Assembly (NCBI GenBank): GCA_900472605.1
Contig: UCJD01000032.1
Location: 1-64,000, forward strand
DNA from: Hyphomicrobiales bacterium
GTDB taxonomy: Bacteria; Pseudomonadota; Alphaproteobacteria; Rhizobiales; Rhizobiaceae
Direction of reading: 5' to 3'
Length of the DNA: 64,000 bases
Of the stretch, positions 1-7,873 are shown piece by piece. The notes under the pieces are model-generated. The model was not told where the DNA came from. It did not search any database and saw only the letters and a program-made list of their open reading frames with translations. A program made the position numbers and the translations under genes. Each line of letters opens with the position of its first letter. Position 1 is the stretch's first letter.

Positions 1-249
1 GTCTCGATCTCCGCCAACACCACCTACATCGCCTCGTACCACACGACGGGTACTTATGTGGCGACCGATGGCTACTTCACCAACTCCGTAAGCAACGGGC
101 CGTTGACCGCCATGTCCAGCGCTTTGGCCGGTGGCAACGGGGTGTATGCGTACGGTGGATCCGCGACGTCGGGCATCTTCCCGAACAGCACCTACGATTC
201 CGCGAACTACTGGGCCGACGTCGTGTTCAAACCGCAGCTGGCGGCATAG
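1..249 (+). CDS. C-terminal end of a DUF4082-containing secreted/surface protein (5' end outside window)
   Basis: The reading frame is open from base 1 and stops with TAG at 247-249, so only about 82 C-terminal residues are visible. The fragment resembles the C-terminal part of DUF4082 modules, with patterns such as TYIASYHTTGTY, DGYF, GVYAYG and YWADVVF that I know from large, repetitive secreted or cell-surface proteins of rhizobia and actinobacteria. These modules form beta-sandwich folds and often occur in tandem in adhesin- or glycan-associated proteins. There is no catalytic residue to read here. The full function depends on sequence to the left of the window. Confidence 0.7.
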   Translation, partial: VSISANTTYIASYHTTGTYVATDGYFTNSVSNGPLTAMSSALAGGNGVYAYGGSATSGIFPNSTYDSANYWADVVFKPQLAA

Positions 250-334
250 GGAACACCATGGTCGATCGGATGAGACAGGCAAAAAGACGATGCTGGATAT
301 GGTGATGCCTGCCCCTCACGGGCGGGGGCAGGAG

Positions 335-1525
335 ATGTCGGAAAGTGGTGTCAGGAAGCTGCCGGTTACGGTGTTGGCGGGGTTTCTCGGCGCCGGTAAG
401 ACGACCCTTCTGACCCACGTGCTGACAAACCGCGACGGGCTGCGTGTGGCAGTTATCGTCAACGACATGAGCGACGTCAATATAGACGCCAGCCTTATCC
501 GAAACAGCGGTTGCAACCTGTCGCATACGACCGAGACCCTGATCGAACTCAGCAATGGCTGCATCTGCTGTACATTGCGCGATGACCTGCTCGCGGAGGT
601 GCGGCAGCTCGCGCAAGGCGGACGCTATGACTATCTGCTGATCGAGGGAACCGGCATTGCCGAGCCACGGCCGATCGCGGCGACCTTCTCGTTTCGCGAC
701 GAGAGCGGCTTCTCGCTCTCCGATTTCGCGACGCTCGATACGATGGTGACCGTTGTCGATGCCGCCAATCTCCTCAACGAGTACAGCCGTGCTGATCTTT
801 TGAGCGACCGCGGGCTTCAGCGGGACAACGAGGACACGCGCACACTCGTCGATCTCCTCGTGGACCAGATCGAGTTTGCCGATGTCGTCGTAATCAACAA
901 GATCGCCGATGCGACCGAAGATCAGCGGGCCGATGTGCGCAAGGTGGTGGCCGCGCTGAACCCACAAGCGCGCCAGATCGAGGCGGATTACGGGCGGCTG
1001 CCTCTCGACGCAATCCTCAATACCGGGCTCTTCAATGAGGAGAGGGCGGCCGAAAACCCGCTTTGGTATAAAGAGTTATACCAGCCACAGACGCATGTTC
1101 CGGAGACGGAGGAATATGGCGTCTCGAGCTTCGTCTATCGCGCGAGACGGCCGTTTGAACCTGGTCGGCTTGTCGCCTTTCTGGATGCGCCATGGCCGGG
1201 CGTCGTTCGCGCCAAGGGGCACTTCTGGCTGGCGACACGTCCACACCACGTCGGCCTGATGTCGGCTGCCGGCGTGCAGCGGCGCTGCGAACCCATGGGG
1301 TTCTGGTGGGCGACGATCCCGCGTGAGGATTGGCCCGATCACGCGCAGTTTCATGAGCAGATGCGAAGCCAGTGGGATGATGCATGGGGCGATCGGCGGC
1401 AGGAACTGGTTTTTATAGGTGTTGATATGGACGAGGCCGGTATCCGCTCGTCGCTGGACAGCTGCCTGGCGAGTGCCAATCCGCATGATTGGGCAGAGCT
1501 CGCAGATCCGTTCCCGGCTTGGTAA
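335..1525 (+). CDS. CobW/COG0523-family GTPase, probable zinc metallochaperone
   Basis: A P-loop GTPase of the COG0523 group (YciC, ZigA, CobW, YeiR), which pass metal ions, mostly zinc, to client enzymes in the cytoplasm. With the start used here (396 aa) the Walker A motif GFLGAGKTT is at residues 16-24, the metal-binding GCICC motif at about 75-79, an EGTGIAEP segment follows, and VVINKIAD supplies the NKxD guanine-specificity motif. The C-terminal third matches a CobW_C domain (KGHFWLATRP region). ATG codons in frame exist at 290 and nearby. I prefer 335 because a purine-rich GGGGGCAGGAG stretch precedes it, although the spacing is short. No Zur-like palindrome is apparent in the 85 bases upstream. 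The substrate metal is inferred from the family only. Confidence 0.88.
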   Translation: MSESGVRKLPVTVLAGFLGAGKTTLLTHVLTNRDGLRVAVIVNDMSDVNIDASLIRNSGCNLSHTTETLIELSNGCICCTLRDDLLAEVRQLAQGGRYDYLLIEGTGIAEPRPIAATFSFRDESGFSLSDFATLDTMVTVVDAANLLNEYSRADLLSDRGLQRDNEDTRTLVDLLVDQIEFADVVVINKIADATEDQRADVRKVVAALNPQARQIEADYGRLPLDAILNTGLFNEERAAENPLWYKELYQPQTHVPETEEYGVSSFVYRARRPFEPGRLVAFLDAPWPGVVRAKGHFWLATRPHHVGLMSAAGVQRRCEPMGFWWATIPREDWPDHAQFHEQMRSQWDDAWGDRRQELVFIGVDMDEAGIRSSLDSCLASANPHDWAELADPFPAW

Positions 1526-1665
1526 GCGCTCATTGATTGCATCCGCGCTCGCTGAGCTTTTCCGAACAGGCGCCGTGGATGTCTGTTCCTAACAAAAAAG
1601 GTAATGGGGAGTGAAACTAGATCGACGTGTGCTGCGTATTTGCTCCCAGAATGGCATGAAATTGC

Positions 1666-1761
1666 GTGGAGCAGCAGTTGCGTCTTTTAATAATGGTCCT
1701 TGGTATACTTACGATACTCGCGTGGATTGCTATATTTTATCTCATCCCCGTCTATTATTAG
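1666..1761 (+). CDS. possible 31-aa single-span membrane microprotein
   Basis: Starting at GTG 1666 (or ATG 1693) the frame gives a 31-residue peptide ending TAG at 1759-1761. About 20 consecutive residues are strongly hydrophobic (LIMVLGILTILAWIAIFYLI), enough for one membrane span, with a short polar N-terminus (MEQQLR). No convincing Shine-Dalgarno sequence precedes either start. The hydrophobic run could be an accident of AT-rich sequence. I do not recognise a family. Confidence 0.22.
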   Translation: MEQQLRLLIMVLGILTILAWIAIFYLIPVYY

Positions 1762-1809
1762 TTTAAGTTGAGCGTTCTCCGGGTTCGGAAGCTGCGAAAT
1801 CTCATAAGT

Positions 1810-1844
1810 CGTCTAGCCCGCTGCTATACGCGGCAGGCTAGACG
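1810..1844 (-). terminator. hairpin downstream of the cold-shock gene
   Basis: CGTCTAGCC at 1810-1818 pairs perfectly with GGCTAGACG at 1836-1844, and further partial pairing is possible inside. It lies 15 bases after the cspA-type stop codon. No U-run follows on either strand, so it may act as an mRNA-stabilising or factor-assisted terminator. Confidence 0.5.
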
Positions 1845-1858
1845 CCTTAAACGCCCGA

Positions 1859-2062
1859 TCAGATGACGGAGACGTTCTCTGCCTTCGACTTGCCGGTCTT
1901 GCGGTCCTGGCCAATTTCGAAGCTGACCTTGTCGCCTTCGCGCAGCGAAGAACCACGCTGCAGCGCAGATACGTGAACGAAGACGTCAGTTCCGCCGTTC
2001 TCCGGCGTGATGAAGCCGAAGCCCTTGTCGTCGTTGAAGAACTTAACAGTACCCTCAGGCAT
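1859..2062 (-). CDS. cspA: cold-shock domain protein (CspA family)
   Basis: A 67-aa single-domain nucleic-acid chaperone that binds single-stranded RNA/DNA and keeps mRNA unfolded, typically during cold or stationary-phase adaptation. The protein MPEGTVKFF...KGFGFITPE...DVFVH contains both ribonucleoprotein motifs (KGFGFI and VFVH) and has the usual CspA length. The frame extends upstream, but the start at 2062 is clear: it gives the canonical N-terminus and is preceded by AAAAAGGGAATATCC, a good ribosome site. Alphaproteobacteria carry many csp paralogues, so the symbol marks the family rather than strict orthology. It is monocistronic and ends just before the 1810-1844 hairpin. Confidence 0.93.
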   Translation of the reverse strand: MPEGTVKFFNDDKGFGFITPENGGTDVFVHVSALQRGSSLREGDKVSFEIGQDRKTGKSKAENVSVI

Positions 2063-2287
2063 GGATATTCCCTTTTTCGGTGTTTTGATTTGCAATGACG
2101 AGGCGAACCTATAGTGCTGACGCTTGTCCATCAACTGCCAGTACGCGTCGAAGGCAATTCATTTGCATGAAAAATGGATTTTGATCAATGTGAGACCTGA
2201 TTTAGTGCGTGAAAGGTGCGATAGCGCCAAAATCGACAAAGTCTCGTTGCATCCTGCGCGACGTATTCTTCCACAAAGAAAGCGACG

Positions 2288-2584
2288 ATGACCATTTCAG
2301 CCGATTTCGATTGCCAGACCTGCGGCGCCTGCTGCTCGTACTCGTCGAGCTGGCCGCGATTTTCGACGGAAACGGACGCCGATCTCGATCTCCTGCCCGC
2401 CCGCTTCGTCGCCGATGACCAGACAGGCATGCGCTGCCACGATAACCGCTGCTCGGCCCTGGATGGCATGGTTGGTTCCAGCACATCGTGCACGGTCTAT
2501 GATATCAGGCCACAAGTGTGTCGCGACTGCCTCCCCGGCGATGGCGAATGCCTTGAGGCGCGCGCCGCTTTCGGCTTCCGCTAG
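2288..2584 (+). CDS. YkgJ-family CxxCxxCC cysteine cluster protein
   Basis: A 98-aa protein with the N-terminal signature CQTCGACC (residues about 9-16), an internal CHDNRCSAL, and a C-terminal YDIRPQVCRDC, the three cysteine groups of the YkgJ/UPF0153 family (Pfam CxxCxxCC, putative zinc or iron binding). The motif [Y-x-x-RP-x-x-C] is diagnostic. The cellular role of this family is unknown, although related proteins are proposed to hold a metal cluster. The start at 2288 follows AAAGAAAGCGACG. A second family member lies at 57270-57716 in this window. It converges on the porin gene at 2690. Confidence 0.85.
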   Translation: MTISADFDCQTCGACCSYSSSWPRFSTETDADLDLLPARFVADDQTGMRCHDNRCSALDGMVGSSTSCTVYDIRPQVCRDCLPGDGECLEARAAFGFR

Positions 2585-2615
2585 CCGGCTCTCCGGGAAT
2601 TTGACGGACGACGCT

Positions 2616-2679
2616 TCCTACATTGTAGGAGACGGCGTGGATTTTTATGTGGGAGATGGCGTCATACGCTGACGCCATC
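2616..2679. terminator. two adjacent palindromes between convergent genes, likely bidirectional terminator
   Basis: TCCTACA-T-TGTAGGA at 2616-2630 is a perfect palindrome. GATGGCGTCA at 2655-2664 pairs perfectly with TGACGCCATC at 2670-2679 across a five-base loop and is followed on the plus strand by TTTG. The second hairpin lies 10 bases beyond the stop of the minus-strand porin gene and 71 bases past the YkgJ stop. Confidence 0.6.
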
Positions 2680-2689
2680 TTTGTCGCGG

Positions 2690-3295
2690 TTAGAAGCTGA
2701 CGTTCAGGCCGGCCTTCAACGTGTGGTCGTGGACGTTGCCCGTCGTGCCAACGCCGTTGGAGAAGGTGCGTACGCTGTTGGTGATCGTGTAGTTATATTC
2801 GACACGAGCCGAAACGTTAGACGTGAGCTTCTGTTCGACGCCCGCGCCGAGGATATAGCCCGGCTTCCAGCCGTCGGGACCGGCGATGTTGCCGTTGTCG
2901 CGGAAGTTGGTCATCGCGAAGCCTGCCGTCCCATAGATCAGCGTCTGGTCGATCGGCGCACCGACCTTGCCCTTGGCGCTCAGGCGGTGACGCTCTTTCA
3001 GCTTTCCGTCTTCCACTTTCACGCGGCTGTCGCCTAGGTAGGAGGCTTCGACTTCGCCGCCAACGACCGCACCGCCAACCATGGTGTTATAGCCAGCCTG
3101 TCCGCCGACGCTCAGGCCCTTGTTGCCGGAGAAGGGGTTGAGGTTGGCGGATGCCATGCCGCCGTGGACACCGGCATAGGCGCCTTCCCATCCGCCGGAG
3201 GACGGCTGGTCGTAGGAACCGAAATCAGCGGCGAGAACCGGCGAGGCAAGAAGGGTGAGGGCAAGGGCTGCCGCAAAGGGATTGATACTCATCAT
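2690..3295 (-). CDS. outer-membrane beta-barrel protein, Omp25/Omp31-like
   Basis: 201 aa with an N-terminal Sec signal (hydrophobic AAALALTLLASPVLA, cleavage near residue 22) followed by the typical opening of small rhizobial/Brucella porin-family proteins (WEGAYAGVHGG), alternating amphipathic strands and the C-terminal aromatic ending AGLNVSF expected for BAM-assembled barrels. Family members sit in the outer membrane and support envelope integrity; some are abundant surface antigens. ATG codons at 3295 and 3292 are both possible, with GGAGTATAGCGT upstream favouring either. Specific porin activity cannot be read from the sequence. Confidence 0.85.
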   Translation of the reverse strand: MMSINPFAAALALTLLASPVLAADFGSYDQPSSGGWEGAYAGVHGGMASANLNPFSGNKGLSVGGQAGYNTMVGGAVVGGEVEASYLGDSRVKVEDGKLKERHRLSAKGKVGAPIDQTLIYGTAGFAMTNFRDNGNIAGPDGWKPGYILGAGVEQKLTSNVSARVEYNYTITNSVRTFSNGVGTTGNVHDHTLKAGLNVSF

Positions 3296-3627
3296 ACGCT
3301 ATACTCCATACGCATTGCTACGCACCGTCTCGCGCGTGAGCTTTTACTCATTGAACCACGTCATTGGGATGCAACGCGCTCGAATGCCGCATTGCCACGA
3401 TCGTCCATCTCTAATTTTCACGATTTCATAAATAGTTTCTTAACTTGCTGGCCACTCTCGCGGATGTGAACGACGGCGTATTTCTGCGGCTCAATGTGTA
3501 TTGCGGATGGTATTGCCTATTGATTTTTTCGCGCTGCGGCATGAATTCGCGATCCGGTGATTGCCAATTTCTATGTATTGAACCATTGTGAACATGAGCT
3601 TTAACTTATAATCCAGCCGCGAAGGTG
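3296..3627. other. 332-base divergent intergenic region
   Basis: Separates the porin gene (minus) from the hypothetical membrane protein (plus), so it should hold promoters in both directions. It contains AT-rich stretches around 3410-3450 and 3505-3610, but I could not assign confident -35/-10 pairs and saw no RNA gene. Confidence 0.5.
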
Positions 3628-4524
3628 ATGGATTTGGTGAGTAATGCATCACAAGAGCAGGCAAAGGTGCCGTTGCGAAACAGTATCGGCAGGCCGGCCT
3701 GGTCAATAGCCTTGCTGATTCTATCCTGCTTAGCGGTTGCAGCGCTAGTTCTTGGCGATCCTCAGCGGTTCGAACGCCTTTTTCGCCATTTCGGAAACCA
3801 AATTTCGGGGAAGCCGCTGCAGCCGCCCATGATTGCCGCGCCGGTCACGACGTCCGCGCGGCTGCCGGCGCAACCGGTGGAGATACCTGTTCGCCTGATC
3901 GAAGCCCCGGAACCCGAAGTCGCGGCTCAGTTCTTGCGCATGTGGCGGGTATCCGGGCCTAGCGTCTGCAAGGCGCTGCGCGATGCCGGCATCGAGACAA
4001 GCGAGTGGCGCGCGCCGTCGATGCGCAGCACCAGTCACGAGTGCTATTTCCAGCGCATATACAAGAAGAATGAGGTTCGGCCGCTGAATTCGGTCTTCCT
4101 GAGGGTCAAAGGCAATGCCGGCGGCGACATCTTGGAGATCAGGGGAAGGCTTGTCGGACCGCCGACGGACGCCGAAGGCCGGTTGGACGTCGGTCATATG
4201 AAGATATTCGAGACACTGGTTCGGCAGGCGGGATGGAGCGATTTCCAGGACGCGCTCGCGCCCATCCGCAGTCTTCGCGACTTCGAGAATGAACGGTTCG
4301 GAGCCTATTTCAGCTTCAGGCGCGACACCGAGAGCCAGGATAGCTACGATTTCATGCTTGTCGTTGCCGCCGGCTCAGAGCCGCAGACGCGTACGAAGGC
4401 ATATTTCTCGCCGGAGCGGTGGGTTGAGGCGCCGGATCCCAGGGTTGCTGAGCTCTCATTGCCGATCAGCCAACTGGCGTCGAAACAAGGTGCCCATCGC
4501 CAAGAGGGCGAAGCGTCCCGCTGA
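3628..4524 (+). CDS. hypothetical protein with one N-terminal transmembrane segment
   Basis: About 298 aa; not recognised with certainty. Residues about 25-43 (WSIALLILSCLAVAALVLG) form one membrane span with a short basic cytoplasmic side, followed by a Pro-rich linker (around 65-95) and a soluble domain of about 190 residues containing two cysteines (PSVCKAL and HECYF) that could form a disulphide if the domain is periplasmic. The start at ATG 3628 follows GAAGG closely; GTG 3625 and GTG 3637 are alternatives. It stands alone between two divergent or convergent neighbours, so context offers no function. The domain looks like a rhizobia-specific envelope protein, but that is inference. Confidence 0.6.
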   Translation: MDLVSNASQEQAKVPLRNSIGRPAWSIALLILSCLAVAALVLGDPQRFERLFRHFGNQISGKPLQPPMIAAPVTTSARLPAQPVEIPVRLIEAPEPEVAAQFLRMWRVSGPSVCKALRDAGIETSEWRAPSMRSTSHECYFQRIYKKNEVRPLNSVFLRVKGNAGGDILEIRGRLVGPPTDAEGRLDVGHMKIFETLVRQAGWSDFQDALAPIRSLRDFENERFGAYFSFRRDTESQDSYDFMLVVAAGSEPQTRTKAYFSPERWVEAPDPRVAELSLPISQLASKQGAHRQEGEASR

Positions 4525-4544
4525 ACGCGAGGTTTCGCCAACTG

Positions 4545-5693
4545 CTACGAGCCGCAGATCGCTCGCATCATCCGGACGATCGCCTGATCAAGAGCCGGAT
4601 CGACCGGTAACCTCTGTGACGACAGCTTGACGACCACTGTTTCGCTCTCCGGCTGGATCCATATCCACTGGCCGTGAATGCCGATCGCCGCCAGTTCTCC
4701 GGCGCCCGTCTCATACCAGTAATTGCGGTAGCTACCCTCCGGAAACAGCTCCAGCTGATCTCCATTTTTCCAGGCCTCGCGGCGCTTGCCCGACCAGAGA
4801 TCGGCGATGAAATCGGCAGAAACGATCCCGGCGCCGCGGGTGCGGACAAGATCGCCCACCAAGGCGAGATCGCGTGCCGTGGCCGAAATGCCGCCCGCCG
4901 CGCGTGCCGTGCCGATACGGTCGACGGTGACCATGGCGTCCGAGTTGGCGCCGACTGCTTTCCAGAGATGGTCGCTCATAAGCGATGCGAACCGCCCTCC
5001 GGCTGCCCGTTCAAGAACGATGCCCGCAAGATCGGTGTTCGGCGAGCGATAGGCGTGCCTCTCGCCGTGTGATCCGGCACCCTTTCCGATGCCGCAGATG
5101 AACCTCGTCAGATCCGGTGCGGGATCGCCTGGCTTTTCGGGGTTCCATCCGGTGGACCGACGGTAACGCTCGAAACCGCCTGAGGTGTCGAGATAGCTCT
5201 CCACGAAATCGACGCTGATCTCCATGTCGAAGAGCTGCTGCACTGTCGCATCGGCATAGGCCGAGCCGGCGACTTCGGGCACATACCGGCTGAGCGGGGC
5301 CTCGAAAGAAAGCAGGCCTTCGTCTGCGAGAATGCCGGCGAGCAGCCCCGTCAGAGACTTGGAGACGGAGAAGATGATGTGGGGGCGTGATGGATCGGAG
5401 TGCGGCGCCGACCAATCGGCGATAACGCGCCCGTTCTTCATGACGACGAGTTCATCGGTTTCGCACTCGGTCAGAAAGTCGCGCAGCGATGACGCTGCAT
5501 CCTTCACGCCCGCGAACGAAATCCCCGATAGCGCGTCGAGGCCAATTGGGCCTGTACTTTCTCGGCCGCGCGTACCCGGGATGATCGCCGAAGGAACGAT
5601 TTCGCTGACATGTTCGAAGGACCAGCGGCTGTAAGGGACGGAGCGCCAGTTGGCGAGCGTCACATCGGCGCGATCGAAGGTTATCTCAGGCAT
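4545..5693 (-). CDS. beta-lactamase-fold serine hydrolase (class C / 6-aminohexanoate-dimer hydrolase type)
   Basis: 382 aa. The SxxK nucleophile motif appears as SVSK within HIIFSVSKSLTG (about residues 125-136), the second-motif tyrosine is probably in YRSPNTD, and a C-terminal IHGQWIWI stands where the family has its third box. There is no signal peptide, so the enzyme is probably cytoplasmic. Members hydrolyse amides or esters (oligoamides, D-peptides, esters) rather than antibiotics. It is the last gene of a minus-strand run with an acetylpolyamine amidohydrolase and a PotFGHI-like transporter (24 bases after the former), which suggests, by inference, hydrolysis of an imported polyamine conjugate. 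Confidence 0.85.
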   Translation of the reverse strand: MPEITFDRADVTLANWRSVPYSRWSFEHVSEIVPSAIIPGTRGRESTGPIGLDALSGISFAGVKDAASSLRDFLTECETDELVVMKNGRVIADWSAPHSDPSRPHIIFSVSKSLTGLLAGILADEGLLSFEAPLSRYVPEVAGSAYADATVQQLFDMEISVDFVESYLDTSGGFERYRRSTGWNPEKPGDPAPDLTRFICGIGKGAGSHGERHAYRSPNTDLAGIVLERAAGGRFASLMSDHLWKAVGANSDAMVTVDRIGTARAAGGISATARDLALVGDLVRTRGAGIVSADFIADLWSGKRREAWKNGDQLELFPEGSYRNYWYETGAGELAAIGIHGQWIWIQPESETVVVKLSSQRLPVDPALDQAIVRMMRAICGS

Positions 5694-5716
5694 TCTTGCT
5701 CCATCCCTACCGACAA

Positions 5717-6748
5717 TCAGGCGCTTTCGAAACCGGTCAGCACGCTGACCGCGTTGACGCCGATCTCCTCGACGGCATAACCGCCTTCCATGACGAACAA
5801 CGTCGGAAGGCCGAGCCTGGCGATCCGCTCGCCGATCTTCGGAAAGTCCTCGGTCCTGAGCTTGAACTTGCTGATCGGATCTTTTTCGAACGTATCGACG
5901 CCAAGCGAAACCACCACCACGTCAGGCGCGTATGAAAGCAGTCTGCCGCAGGCGTCGTCCATGGACCGGCTCCACCTCGTCCAGTCGGTGCCGAAGCGCA
6001 TGGGGTAGTTGAGGTTGAAGCCTTCGCCGGCGCCGATACCCCGTTCGTCGGCATGGCCAAGAAAGTAAGGGTACTCCTGCATCGGATCGGCATGCAGGTT
6101 GATCACCTGCACGTCGTCGCGCGCATAGAAGATCTCCTGCGTGCCGTTTCCGTGGTGGTAGTCCACGTCGAGGATGGATACGCGTCTGGCGCCGTTGTCG
6201 CGCAACCACTGCGCAGCCACGGCGGCGTTGTTGATGTAGCAATAACCGCCCATGAAACCGGCACCGGCGTGATGGCCGGGCGGCCGGCAAAGCGCAAAGG
6301 CGGCGCGTTCGCCTGATTGCACGAGGCCGGCGGCTGTCAGCGCCACGTCATGCGAGGATTTGATCGCATCCCACGAGCCCTCGACGATGCCGCAGCCGGC
6401 GTCGAACGAGTAATAACCGAGCAGGCCGTCGATGAACTCGGGCAAAACGTCGCCGCGCAGGCCACGGGTCGGCCAAGTGAATGGCAGCGCCGTTCCGTTG
6501 CGTCCTTCCGCCGTCCAGCGATCCCAGATCGTCGGAAGGAAATCGAGATAGTCCTTGCGGTGAACCCGTGCCGCTGTCGTGAGGTCATGTCCCGTCGGCT
6601 CGATAACCGCGCCGAGTTGGACCGCCGCGATACGGGCGGCGATATACTCCGCCCGCGACGTCAGCTCGAAACCAGGAACGATGGCGCCTGCCACAAGTTC
6701 GAGTTGGTTGGCGTGACCGCGATGACGGGGAGAAAATACGGTCTTCAT
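5717..6748 (-). CDS. acetylpolyamine amidohydrolase (class II histone-deacetylase family)
   Basis: 343 aa zinc amidohydrolase that removes acetyl groups from acetylated putrescine, cadaverine or spermidine in the cytoplasm. It shows the family signatures RPPGHHAG (tandem catalytic histidines), GGYCYINN, the metal-binding LDVDYHHGNGTQ with Asp and His ligands, INLHADP, and the late GVDTFEKDP and EGGYAVEEIG segments. The start MKTVFSPRHRGHA at 6748 matches the usual APAH N-terminus; the frame continues upstream into the intergenic hairpin, which is unlikely to be coding. It follows the polyamine-type binding-protein gene by 67 bases, separated by a strong hairpin, and supports a role in using acetylated polyamines. 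Confidence 0.9.
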   Translation of the reverse strand: MKTVFSPRHRGHANQLELVAGAIVPGFELTSRAEYIAARIAAVQLGAVIEPTGHDLTTAARVHRKDYLDFLPTIWDRWTAEGRNGTALPFTWPTRGLRGDVLPEFIDGLLGYYSFDAGCGIVEGSWDAIKSSHDVALTAAGLVQSGERAAFALCRPPGHHAGAGFMGGYCYINNAAVAAQWLRDNGARRVSILDVDYHHGNGTQEIFYARDDVQVINLHADPMQEYPYFLGHADERGIGAGEGFNLNYPMRFGTDWTRWSRSMDDACGRLLSYAPDVVVVSLGVDTFEKDPISKFKLRTEDFPKIGERIARLGLPTLFVMEGGYAVEEIGVNAVSVLTGFESA

Positions 6749-6775
6749 CAAAACATCCATCTGCTGGAAAAGGGT

Positions 6776-6805
6776 GGCACCCCGCGCCATCAAGGGCGGG
6801 GTGCC
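6776..6805 (-). terminator. strong GC hairpin between binding-protein gene and amidohydrolase gene
   Basis: GGCACCCCGC (6776-6785) pairs perfectly with GCGGGGTGCC (6796-6805) across a ten-base loop. On the minus strand ACCCTTTT follows. This sits right after the most abundant component of the transporter and may be a partial terminator or 3' stabiliser rather than the operon end. Confidence 0.7.
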
Positions 6806-6815
6806 GCGATCGGAC

Positions 6816-7856
6816 CTATTTCTGCAGCTCGGTCCAGATCTTGGTGTAGAGCGCCTGAACGTCAGGCGGGCAGGTCATCGACGGCACGCCGACCGACGCG
6901 AATTCTGCGGGGACGTTGATTTCCGGCGCGCCCTTCATGTCGGCCGGCATGAATTTGTCTGACCCCGCGATGCCGTTTGCATAGCGGTGGAAACCGGAAT
7001 TCATGCCGGCGTTCTCGGGGTCCATCATGAAGTTCTGGAACAGCTTGGCATTCTCAACGTTCTTGGCGTCCTTGAGCACCGAGAGGTTGTCGCTCCAGTC
7101 GACGAAGCCTTCCTTAGGGTAGCCGAACTTGATCGCCGGGTTCTTGAGGCGCTGGCGGAAGGCCGAACCGTTCCAGTCGCTGGAGGCGGCGAAGTCGCCC
7201 GAGCCCATCTTCTCGATGGTGCCGTATTCCATCGCCACCCAGTCAGGCTTGGCCTTCAGCAACGTGTCGCGCACCTTCTTCAGGATCGCCAGATCGCCGG
7301 TGCATTTCTTGCCGCCGTTGTAGAGCACGGCCGCGTCGATGACGTCGGTCATCTCGGGGACGACGTTGACCTTGCCTTTAAGCTCTGCCGGTGTGTCGAA
7401 AATGATGCCCCAAGTGTTGATGTCACCCTTGTAGACGTCTGTGTTGACGACAGTGCCGACGATTCCCATAGCCCAAGGAACAGTGTATTTGCGGCCGGGA
7501 TCGAAATCGGGGTTGGCCCACTCCTTGGCGACATTCTTGAAGTTCTCCATCTTGCCCGGATCTGTCTCGAGCAGCAGGCCCTCGGAGATCCAGATCGGAA
7601 TGTAGTTTTGCGAGGGCACGACCATGTCGAAGCCAGAGCCGCCCTGGCGAACCTTGGCGAGTGCGGTATCGTTAGAATCATAGTCGGTGATGGTCACCTT
7701 GACCTTGTACTTGTCCTCGAACTTCTTGATCATCTCGGGGCTGGTGTAGTTGCCCCAGTTGTAGATGTTGAGTTCTCCCTCGGCGTGGGCGAGACCAGCG
7801 GTGCCAAGAAGTGCTGCCGCCAGGGCGATTGTCGAAGTCATCCGTTTCATGCGCAT
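6816..7856 (-). CDS. PotF/PotD-like periplasmic polyamine-binding protein
   Basis: 346 aa with a Sec signal (MTSTIALAAALLGTAGLAHA) and mature start EGELNIYNWGNY, the hallmark of spermidine/putrescine-binding proteins. The segments DYDSNDTALAKVRQGG, YDMVVPS-like FDMVVPS and VPWAMGIVGTVVNTD all follow the PotD/PotF pattern. It captures substrate in the periplasm for the permeases encoded upstream. The SxF-type polyamine contact residues cannot be checked without alignment, so spermidine, putrescine, an acylated polyamine or a related amine remain possible. It is the fourth transporter gene in the order ATPase, permease, permease, binding protein. Confidence 0.88.
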   Translation of the reverse strand: MRMKRMTSTIALAAALLGTAGLAHAEGELNIYNWGNYTSPEMIKKFEDKYKVKVTITDYDSNDTALAKVRQGGSGFDMVVPSQNYIPIWISEGLLLETDPGKMENFKNVAKEWANPDFDPGRKYTVPWAMGIVGTVVNTDVYKGDINTWGIIFDTPAELKGKVNVVPEMTDVIDAAVLYNGGKKCTGDLAILKKVRDTLLKAKPDWVAMEYGTIEKMGSGDFAASSDWNGSAFRQRLKNPAIKFGYPKEGFVDWSDNLSVLKDAKNVENAKLFQNFMMDPENAGMNSGFHRYANGIAGSDKFMPADMKGAPEINVPAEFASVGVPSMTCPPDVQALYTKIWTELQK

Positions 7857-7873
7857 GTTCCCTCTCTTGTTGT

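Larger units (their letters stand above)
1526..1858. other. 333-base intergenic region between the CobW gene and the cold-shock gene
   Basis: AT-richer than its surroundings. It contains one possible micro-ORF (1666-1761, listed separately) and the terminator-like inverted repeat at 1810-1844. I see no tRNA fold and no known riboswitch signature. Confidence 0.6.

Noticed and set aside
131..334. N-terminal extension of the CobW protein to 131
   Set aside because: The extension overlaps the DUF4082 gene end in another frame, is Arg/Thr-rich and unlike CobW N-termini, which begin shortly before the Walker A motif.
2681..3037. 118-codon plus-strand frame opposite the porin gene
   Set aside because: Composition is that of an antisense frame, and the porin gene on the minus strand has a clear signal peptide and barrel pattern.
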